Shown here piece by piece: positions 25,037 to 35,000 of a DNA stretch of 50,903 nt. Within the stretch, counting starts at the first letter, position 1, and every line of letters starts with the position of its first letter. The position numbers were made by a program, and so were the translations under genes. The stretch covers positions 1-50,903 of the forward strand of contig NZ_JACOFW010000028.1 in NCBI RefSeq assembly GCF_014284305.1, read 5' to 3'. Below the pieces are notes generated by a model. It saw only the letters and a program-made list of their open reading frames with translations. It was not told where the DNA came from and did no database searches. Source of the stretch: Affinundibacterium seohonense. Lineage in GTDB: Bacteria; Pseudomonadota; Gammaproteobacteria; Burkholderiales; Burkholderiaceae_D.

Positions 25037-25162
25037 TGCAATACCTTGCAATATTGTGCAAAACAGTGAAAAACTCTGCAATTATCTGCAATGAATTTTG
25101 AAAAAAGATGCAAATCTCTGCAAAAGAATGAAAAAAGGTGAAAAAGCATGAAAAACAATGAA
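25037..25162 (+). repeat. Phased TGCA/TGAA array with 10-bp period
   Basis: TGCA or TGAA occurs at 25037, 25047, 25057, 25067, 25077, 25087, then after a 12-bp step with two-base slip at 25109, 25119, 25129, 25139, 25149 and 25159; TGAA at 25099 fits the second register. Most words continue into an A-run. The array runs into the start codon of the ORF at 25148. Confidence 0.8.
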
Positions 25163-25393
25163 ATTGCCCACACAGCCAACATCATCACACTCAAGACCTT
25201 GCGCGAACGGCGTTTTTACCTGGCACTGGCGCACGCGGATGAACACTGGCAACAGACCACGGCTAGTTTTAGGCTGGAAGAACTCCACGCGACCGAGAAC
25301 GACGCCGAACGGGCTGGTTGTGTGATCGCTGGGGTGTGGACTTTGGAACAGGCTATTGAGGACGTGCGACGCGCTTATTTGGCGTCGCACTGA
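25148..25393 (+). CDS. Small protein of unknown function
   Basis: An 81-residue, mostly helical and charged protein (LRERRFYLALAHADEHWQQT, then VIAGVWTLEQAIEDVRRAYL) with no family I can name. The ATG has a good ribosome site (AAGGTG, 8 bases upstream) that is itself part of the 10-bp repeat array. GC content is higher than the flanks, and codon use looks like a real gene. It converges with the putative immunity gene. Probably a plasmid or integrative-element passenger. Confidence 0.55.
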   Translation: MKNNEIAHTANIITLKTLRERRFYLALAHADEHWQQTTASFRLEELHATENDAERAGCVIAGVWTLEQAIEDVRRAYLASH

Positions 25394-25419
25394 ATTGCTC
25401 GTACTTGTTCGCCCTTCGG

Positions 25420-26094
25420 TCAGTCTTTAAACTCTTTGTAACTCGCTGGCATCTTCCCGTGCTTGGTCAGTAAGTAACCTAGATCAGGTTCAGTCAAGAC
25501 AGAATTGGCGTTGCTTAGATTAACTCCCAACTCTTTGAGATAGCTGTGTAACATCGCATTAGTAAATCGGTCTTTGATTGACCTTACTTTATATGCTGCC
25601 ATATTTTCAAATAGGAACGGCTCGCCGAGTTCGCCAAACTTCCACTTTCCCCCGTCATTCGCAACAAAAATATGCCGCCGTTCTACTCCATTGGAATAGA
25701 ACTCAAGAATTGTTGCGGGATACTGTGTCACTTGGCCAGAAACGGGATCAATGACTTCGTCTGCCATCACCACCCTTATAGCATCCACGCCTAGCCTCGA
25801 CGAAAGCACGCTTGGTGGCCCCGCATCGGTTCCACTTACGCCGTTATCGAAGTACAACGTCCAATTCTCATCAACAGGCCAGAACAAATATCTCGTAACT
25901 ATAGGCGCAGTTCGGGGACAAAGAGCAATTAGGGCATCGCCAAGTTTACCCTGGCGTTTCTCTAACTTAAGCTCAAATCCCCAATCGGGCAGAATTTTTT
26001 GCTGCCATGATAAAAAACTCTCCACAACTACTTTGCTTGGGCTTTTCACAAGTCCAAACGATGAGTTAAATTTCCCGAAATCCACAATATTCAT
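25420..26094 (-). CDS. Putative immunity protein for the Rhs toxin
   Basis: The start is set at 26094 (MNIVDFGKFNSSFGL), two bases after the toxin stop; the frame from 26127 would overlap the toxin gene. It gives 224 residues, acidic to neutral, with no signal peptide or membrane segment. I do not recognise the family. Its place immediately after the C-terminal tip of a polymorphic toxin, same strand, is the classical immunity position. The role is inference from context. Confidence 0.6.
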   Translation of the reverse strand: MNIVDFGKFNSSFGLVKSPSKVVVESFLSWQQKILPDWGFELKLEKRQGKLGDALIALCPRTAPIVTRYLFWPVDENWTLYFDNGVSGTDAGPPSVLSSRLGVDAIRVVMADEVIDPVSGQVTQYPATILEFYSNGVERRHIFVANDGGKWKFGELGEPFLFENMAAYKVRSIKDRFTNAMLHSYLKELGVNLSNANSVLTEPDLGYLLTKHGKMPASYKEFKD

Positions 26095-26096
26095 TT

Positions 26097-29000
26097 TTAA
26101 TTCACCGTTAAGCAAGTAACTTTGCATGAAGGGTCGTTTGCCTTAAGTCTGGCCTCATGTCCAGCTGCCCGATTAGAAGACGCTTTATCAAGTTCAAAAT
26201 GTTCTCGTCGCCCCCCTGGGCTTGTTCCAGAAATGTCAGGCCGATTAACACCGACTCTTGATCCCAGAGCATTGGTCTGCTGTTGATTGACACGAATATC
26301 GGTATAACCTTGTGCCTTCAAGTCGGCGACAATTCTCTGCGCTTCGGCATTTTGCGTCGCACTCAAGCCAATCGCCCGATTCGTTGGTAACGCGGCGGGA
26401 GCAATAGGATTGACATTCATATCACGTGGCAACCGAAGCCCCCCACCATAAGGAACACCTTCGGACATCGATTGCAACTCAAGCCCGAAGCCCAACATTG
26501 CTAAAATTGCCCGTCCAGTAGCGGTGGTCGCTAGTGCGGCGATGCCGGATCCTCCAACGGCCACACTAGTCACTGCAACCGCTATAGGCTGTAACGGTTC
26601 ATAAATCTTACCGTTACCAGCCTCCATGTCGCTTCGGTGCTGCTCTACAAATCTCTCAGCAGCTCCGCCGCCTCCCTTGATTGTCGCATCTTTTGATTGA
26701 GTATCCTTAGGATTAATTTTACCCTGACCACTCGAATCGAAAACTCCGGTTGCAACAACTTTACCAGTCTTTTCTTCGGTTATGCTGACTCGCTCTAAAC
26801 TCGTATTTTTTGTCCCTAACGCTTCTGCGGTTCGAGCTGCCCCCTCTGGGCATTGCTTAACCGATGACCCTGTAACCTCTACTTTCTGATTGCAAAACCC
26901 CGTAGGATCCGTCAAATTAGTAGGATTATTCAACACATAAGCATACCGATTATAACTCTGCCCATTCATAGGATCCTGCAAAATCGGATCTGCGCTAACA
27001 AATTTCCCAATCAAGGGATCATAAACCCGCCCATTCATATGCACCAATTCCAGCGCATCTAACATCTCATGCCCAGTAAACCCGCGGTTGTCTGTCTTAC
27101 CAGCCAAGCCCGGATCTGTCGGCGTCACACTATCCGCCAAATTTCGGCGCTTGCCCCAAGCATCATAGGCCATCTTTTCTCGGAAAATGCCGTTCTGATC
27201 GGTGTGGGCAATCGGGCTGCCTAATCGATCGGCATGCGTCCAGTTGTACTCTGTTCCTGCAGTGCCGCGATCAATCTCAACACCGATGCCTAAAGGCCAG
27301 TAGGTTTTGATGGTAGTGACACTGCCTTTGATCTCGACTTCTTGAGCACCAGCGTAGATGACGGTCATTTTATCGCTCTGACCTTGGTTCTTCACTTGCA
27401 CCGTGCGTTGATGCTCTGGGCCATATTTAAAGTCGCTAGTGATCCCTGCTTTTTCTATGCGGTCTGGCATGTCAAAGCTGGTCCAGCTGATGTTGCGCCC
27501 TGCGCCATTGATCAAATTGCCGTTGTCGTCATAGGTAAAGCTGTAGGTATCGCCTATGCTTTTTACTGCATGTGGACGGGCTTCTTCTCCTTGCTTGGGA
27601 TATTTATAAACCTCATTATTCGCAACATTGGTTTTTGTCAGAATATTGCCTACCTTATCATAGGTAAAGATTTGTTCGGTCGATGCCTGTGGCGAGGTGG
27701 ATAAGGAAATATTGCTGCTAGTGAGACGATTTAATTGATCATAGCCAAAGTCTTCTGTGACACGCTCTATATCCCAGATGTGATCACGTGTTTTGACATT
27801 GCCTATACTGTCATAGGAATAGGTCTCAGTAATATGCACCGCGTTCGCGGCCGTGGTGATGTCAACTGTCCCCATCCGTCCAGTGTAAGGATTGTAGCCA
27901 TGCTTTTCTTTCAGGCCATTGCCCGAGAGGGTTTCTAACACACGTTGCGACGCATCTTGTTTGACGATAGTTCTGAGTTTAAGACCGCCCCGCTCTATCC
28001 AGTGGAGATAGCCTTTGTCGTTGTAGCGACTGCCAAAGTTTTTCTCTGTATCGGTTTTACGTTTATAGCGTTGCTGTATCACTCGTCCCCAGGCGTCGTA
28101 ATCTAGCTTACTGACATAAGTGCCATCAGTGAGGGACTGCGTGGTCGTGCTTGGTCGGCCTTGGCTGGTGTAGGTGTGAACACGCTGATAGGTTTTATTG
28201 GTCGCCGTGCCGGTATAGGCCTCGGCTAGTTGTCCTATGCCTTTGGATGCGGTATCAAAGACCCAGTGACTTTCTAGATCGGTTTCGTAACGCGCTGTCA
28301 TACGTCCCAAAGCGTCGAACACAAAGGTGGTCGCTTGACTGAACGGGCGTTGTTTTGGGCTGACTTGTTTCCATACTTGCCCAATCGGATCTACCGCGTA
28401 GTCGATCTGTCCTAAATCAGGATCATTGAGTTGGGTCTTGCGACCTAGATTGTCGTACTTGACCGTAATGATATTGCCATTCGGATCGGTGGTTTTACTG
28501 AGGTTGCCATTGGGTTCATACTCGAACGCCGTTTCGCCCAAATAATGATCGGTGACTTTGATCAATTGTTTGGCGAGATTGCGCAGCTCGACCCGATTTT
28601 GGCCAAGCGGATTGACTAGCTTGGTGGTCAATCCTTGGTAGTCCGTCGTTGCCCGCAATTCTGCGCCATTTTCTGCAAAGGTCACCACAGTTTCAACGCG
28701 GCTTAAGGCGTCGTATTCTTGACGACTTGCAGGAACACGCGTGGCTTTCTCGAAGTAAGGATGGTAAGTGGTTGAAGCACGTCCTAAGTGATCATAGCTT
28801 TGATCAGAAAAAATTGGGGTGCCGTCGAACCCATAGGTTTGCTGACGCAGCACATGGCTGGCGTGATCGACGAACGTGAGCGTCGGCACACTAGTCCTTG
28901 AAAGCCCGTTGAAATGCTCGGTAATTTGTACGATGTCGCCAACTGGGCAGGTGTCGTTGCCACGACAGGATTTGACGTAGGACCGAGTTTCGTTACCATC

Positions 29001-32000
29001 AGCGCGGAGTTCTTTGGTGATGCGACCAAAGCCATTGCTGTGCCATGTGGTGGTGAGTAAATTTGGACCCTTTAAGGTTTTACGCGCACCGGTGCCTGGC
29101 TCGTAAGTGTGAGTTTCGGTGTGGATTTCTGTGTCGGTTTCTGTTTGGGTTAAGACATTGGTGACAGTATCGATAAAGCGACCATTGGGATCGTAGGTCA
29201 TGAGACTACTACGGAAATTGGGGGTCGTGTCTTTAATGTCCGTATTTGGCTTTTTCCAAGTTTCGGTTTTCGTTTTAACTAAACCGAAACTATTGCGCAC
29301 AAACGTGGTTGTTAAACGCAACAGGTCGTCGTCTTTTTCTATCGTTTGTGTCTCTGGCAAGCCTGTGACTGCATCGTAAGTCGCATCGACATTGCGGGTA
29401 ATGGCGGTGTTATCAGGTTTGGTCTTTGTCACATCAGTGTGTGTCATTTGACCGATCAACCAGCTTGTCTTTGCATTGTCATATACGCTGTTGCTTGTGG
29501 TGGTGAACGGCCCGCCTGTACCAGTCAGTTGCGTGACTTGTTTGGTGAGGTTACCCCAATTGTCACCATAGGTATTGGTGGTTGTAGTGGTACCCAAATG
29601 ATCGCCAGTTTTGAAATCCCAAGTCTCGACTTTGGTATCTGCATAGACCATTTTGGTGTATGCGTAGATCACATTGTTTTCCCCAAACTTATGTTCAATA
29701 GCTTTGCTGTTCCAGGTGTTACTTGATTTGGACAAGACTTTGTTGTTGACCGATACCGTGGCGACATCCACCATACCGGTGTAAGGCCAACCCTGTTTAT
29801 AAGTGGTGACATTGACTATTCCGGTCTGCTCGTCAGTCACCGTGAATTTGGCAAAGCCTAAAGAGCCGCGACCACTGACATCGATAGCGGCGTCTTCGTA
29901 TTGATAACGACTAGAACGTTCTGGAGCTACACCATTGGAGTGACGTAGACGACTGGCGATTTTGCCGGTCTGCGGCGTCTTGCGCAGTGGATAGGACAAG
30001 TTCTGCGATGCAGATTGCGTGACGATGCCACTTGGGATGCTGTCTGCATACTCTACCGTGGATGTTGCACCTACGCCATTGGTGACGCTGACGATGCGGT
30101 CTAGGGCTTCGTTGGGTTTAGCGAGGTCGATTGGTTCAAAGATTTCCCAACGACCATCCTCTTTCCATTCACATGTTGGATAATTCTGACCGCCATAATA
30201 TCCACAGTTAATCATCTTTCCACTATGATAATAAATCAATTGTGTCCGACCAGTACCCAATAAATCCATTAGGTAAACTTGATCAAGTGGACTAGTTGAA
30301 TGCGTTCGTGTTGGTAATTGAACTCCACCCCAACTCTCACACGCAATATTGGCATCATTTTCAGAGCCGTCAGACGCTATGTTATCGCCAACGAAATGAC
30401 ACAATTTTATGCTGCCATTCGGTTGTGGTGGCAAAGCAGCGCTATAAGTAATATTTTCTATCAATACGGTCGACTGTCCATCACCAATGAAATTCCCTAC
30501 GGCTCGTATAGACGGGAAATTATCACCACTAATTTTTTTACGAACATTGCAATCTAAAGCACGTCCGGTTGACAAACAAAGGTAGATTCGTGGATCTTTA
30601 TATTGATAAATTTTTTCTTCAGGTTTTTGCGGATCAACAGTAATGAATTGGTTTTCATAAAAACCAAATACTAAACTTGCATAACCCGCGCCATTAAAGT
30701 CAGCAGAAACATTCGCTCCACTGATTGGAGCATCAAAGTTATATGGAGCACATCCAGTGGCTAAACAAGGTTCAGTACTATTATTAATCGGTACTATAAA
30801 ATTTTGCATATTTCTGCGGGATACACCAGGCAAAGAAAAACTCTGCATATGAACTGTCGGCGTTAAATTTACCCATGTCCTAGGACAAACATATGGGTCA
30901 TTACCTTCGGTATAACATCTCCAAAACTTAGGCCGTGTCCAGCGCACATCTTCAGCTTTTCCGACTCCACTAAAATCAACCATCGCTTCAAATGATAGAT
31001 AGTTATTTAGAGGATCAAAGAGTGGTCCGTCCGCGCGATTATCAAGATTCGTCAAGACATTTTTTGGAGGATTTGGATCTAGAACGCATGCTCCGTCAAG
31101 ACAAAACAAAGCCTTTTCATTTTGAATATTGCCATAATGCCCAAAACGTCCATCTCCAGCAACATCGACAACCAAAGGCGTTCCATACGCTGTATTTGTA
31201 CCTATTGCGGCACGATCAGGATCACAAAAAAATGTCAATGTTGTGTTAGGCAAATTTAAGTTCACAGTTTGATTAAACGGCGAAAGACATATTTTTGCGC
31301 CCGAAGGCGTCGACACTAAGATATCCGTCAATCCATCACCGTTAAAATCCGCCGAAGTCAACACGACAAAATTTTCTAATGTATTGATGCGATATTGATG
31401 TTCAACAAAAGCCGTCCCATTATTATGAAAATAACGATAGCTATTTTTCATAAAACCACGAGGAGAAGGATTTCCAATCTCAAAAGGATCTGTTCCTCTT
31501 TTCTCCGTCGCAACTCTTTTCTCTAAAATATCACTGTAACCGTCACTATTAAAATCGCTAAAAACAAAGAAGTCCGCATGATTGACAGCACTACCTAAGC
31601 CTCGACTTTGCAACGTATTTGTCGTAAGGATAGGTGCTCCACTCCACATCCCCCTACTCACAAATCCTGGGTTTTTTGATGTATCCGGCTTACCCCAATT
31701 AAAGCTGGTTTTCGGCAAACATTCTGTCGTTCCACTCTGAGGGTTTTGCGTACAGGCTTCAACACTTTGCAGTAAGCTGCGACCACTCGTTGGGCTATAT
31801 TCGTAGGTAAGTTTCGTCTCGCGCACAAATGAACCGCCAACAACTATATAATCAACATTGACTATTTTCCCGGTTTCTTTTTCTTTATCTAACAATTCTT
31901 TTGTACTTACGCCATCGTTTACATTTGCTGCAATATAAGTCTTAACATTCACAAGACGATTACGCAAATCATTACGGGTTTCATCGATATAGCGAGTCCA

Positions 32001-35000
32001 ACCATCTTGTCGGTTCTCGTATTTAAATTCGACCGCAGCATGTGCATTCAGGCCGTTACCTCCATACAGAATCACCGCTGGTCGGTGCTCACCAGTTATC
32101 TGATGTTGTCCGTAGACGTAGCGTATGTAGTTATTACTACGATCTTTAACGGTATTAATCGCCCAAGACTGCGCTCCATTTTTTGGACTTGGGACAGCTG
32201 CGGCAACGCCACTATTAGGCTTTCCCAGAATTGCGTTGACCGTAGCAGTGTCACCACCATAGATCGAAATACGCCCATCTTTGGTTTGTACTTCAAAGGT
32301 TCTTGCGCCGATTTCACCGATCGCGGTGATTTTGGTAAAGCTTTCTGATTCGGTGCGGAACTCGGCACCGACAGACCAGTAATTTGCACCACTCAGAACT
32401 TTGTTGACGAGAATTAGACGCTGACCATCTAAACAAAGGCGGTCATCTTCATCAAAGCTGATGCGACCGTTGATACCATCTTGGGCAATGGTCATGCCGC
32501 AGCGATGGATGCTGGAGAATCCACCTAAATTCCAACCTAAACCGACTCGGCTATTTTGTGATTGGCTGCTGTAGTTTAAGGATAGTTGTGGCTGCAATCC
32601 TGCAGTACCTGGTGGCACATCGAGCGGGATGCTGTAGGTGGCAGCACCACTGGCACTCACATTGAGACTACCAGCTAAGGTGCCTGCATCTGGATTGTCA
32701 AGGTAAGGAACAGCAACTTCCACCGAAAGCGGCTCCGCCGATGACGGTCCTTGGACCTCAATCCCATTCACCTTCACCAGACTCGATTCACCAAGCATCT
32801 TGCCATCAGCATTAAATGCTTGTGCTTTGATCGTCATCAAGCCTAATTGGGTTGGTGTCCAATTATAGGTCCAGTTATTACTGACAGGACCAGTCGCTGG
32901 TGGCAATACATTGCCATCCACGGTGAATTTGACTGTCGCGATCTGGGCTTCACTTTGTTGCTTGGGAATCACTTCCGCTTGCAGTTTGATTGGTGTTCCA
33001 ACTGGTGCTTCTAGATTATTGGTTGGCGATACCATAGCGACAGTCACGGTATCATTGACCGCGCCGATATAGACTAGGTTTTCTGCTGAGTAGATCATAG
33101 TATTGCCATGCTTGACTCTGGCAATGATTGGATAGGGTGTTTCTCGCGGCGGGACGTTAGCCTTTTGTGCAAAATACAGCCCTAAAATGGTGTCACCAGT
33201 TGCGGGAATCCATTCATCATTGATTTGAAAAGCGACTTCATCGGTTGAATTACCGCTAACGATTTTGGCATTCATAAACACGACAGCAGAGGCTGAGTAC
33301 CGATCATTGTTTTTCGGTGTGGTCAACCCGATGCGCAAGGCGCCTGGCATGGTGCAGCTGTAGTCGGCGCACGGTAAGGTCGCTTTGATCGCATTATTGC
33401 TGGTCGCGACCTCGACAAACAGGCGTCTGCCTTGATAAGCCTGTGCGTACGCATCGAGATTGAGAACGAAGTGGTGGCTTGCGTTTGGTGTGCCGCATAT
33501 TTCTTTGACCGCTGCATTGGTGGTCTCGGTAGCGACGTTGGCTGTGCCTGTCATAACGACGGTGCCGCCTAAGTTGGCAGGGGCATCGGCGTAGACGGTG
33601 TAAGTGAGCGCTGTGGCATTATTGTACTGACAGGCCCAGCCAAATAATTCTAATTTGCTGCTGTCGGTTTGATTCGTGCGAATGCCGCTGATTTCACCGA
33701 GCAGTGCGCTGTCGGTGACGTTGACAATGATCTCAGTCGATTCTGAGGTCGTACCATCTTGATTGGTTGCACGTAATTTAAAACGGTAGCTGCCTGCACT
33801 GACGGGAACGGTGGTGTTGATGCTTAAACTGGACGTGGTTCCCGAGACACTCTCGACGGGTGTGGCACCATAGCCGCTACCGTTGTTACTAAACAGCTCT
33901 AATTTAGTGATTTGTCCACTGCTTTGGCTCGCTTCGCCCGTGAAGGTGACATTGCCGCTTTGACCTGTGGCGACTCGGATGTTGGTGTTGCTCGCATTAA
34001 AATTGACAATTACCGGTGGTCCTGCTGGTGGACTAACTGTGGTCAGTTTTTCTGTTACGACTTTGTTGCCCCCGGGACCTGTCGCCGTCCAAGTACAGGT
34101 AGAAGGATGTCCTACCCAACTTGAGATAGCAGTGACAGGCGCAGTTGTGCCATTGACGACCGTGGTACCCAAGCCTTTGTAACCACCGGCATTGTTGTCG
34201 TCAACCACGCAGTTGTACGCGACTGTGGTGGCGTTGGTACTTTCGATGGTCGTGGTGTAGCTTTGCCCCACAATCCAAGGAGTATTGTTTGGATTACGAG
34301 TGATCGTGAGTGTTGGGGCTGGAGGAGCGGCCACTGTCGTGAGTGTTTCGGCTACTTGGGTACTGCCACCAGGCCCTGTTGCAATCCATGTACATTGTGA
34401 AGGTTTGTCCACCCATGCCGCCATGGCGGTTGTCCCCGTGATCGTGCCATTTAGCGTTGCTGCCGTCGTATTGCTGGTGTAGCCGCCATTGGAAGTACAT
34501 TGGTAAGTCACCGAGGTGGCATTGGTGCTGGACACTGTCGTCGTATAAGTTTGTCCTGCGACAAGAGGCGAAGGATTACGCGTGATACTGAGGGTTGGTA
34601 ATGGTGGATTGACCGTGGTCACCGTTTCTTCCAAGGTGGTGACACCGCCTTCTCCAGTTGCGGTCCAGGTACATAAGGAAGGATTGGCGATCCAATCGGC
34701 TGATGCTGTCATCGGTGCGGCACTACCATTAACGGACGCCACGGTGGCCATCTCCTGATACCCTGCACCATTGGCAGTACAGACATAACGTAAGTTAGTC
34801 GCACCTGTCGTTGCCCATGTGGTCGTGAAACTTTGTCCTGCGACTAAAGGATTCGGATTGCGCGTAATTTGTATCGTCGGTTTGGCGATGCCTTCGGATA
34901 ATACTTTGAGGCTGATGTTGATATTGGCAGCAGTGCCTGTATTGGGGATGGGGCGAATAGTCGCGTCATAGATTCCTGGTGCAGTGGGCGTTTTTATCTC

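Noticed and set aside
25037..25162. A CRISPR array or coding repeat as the explanation of the periodic words
   Set aside because: The period is 10 bp with no spacers and no constant repeat longer than about 5 bp, and 10 bp is out of frame for codons.
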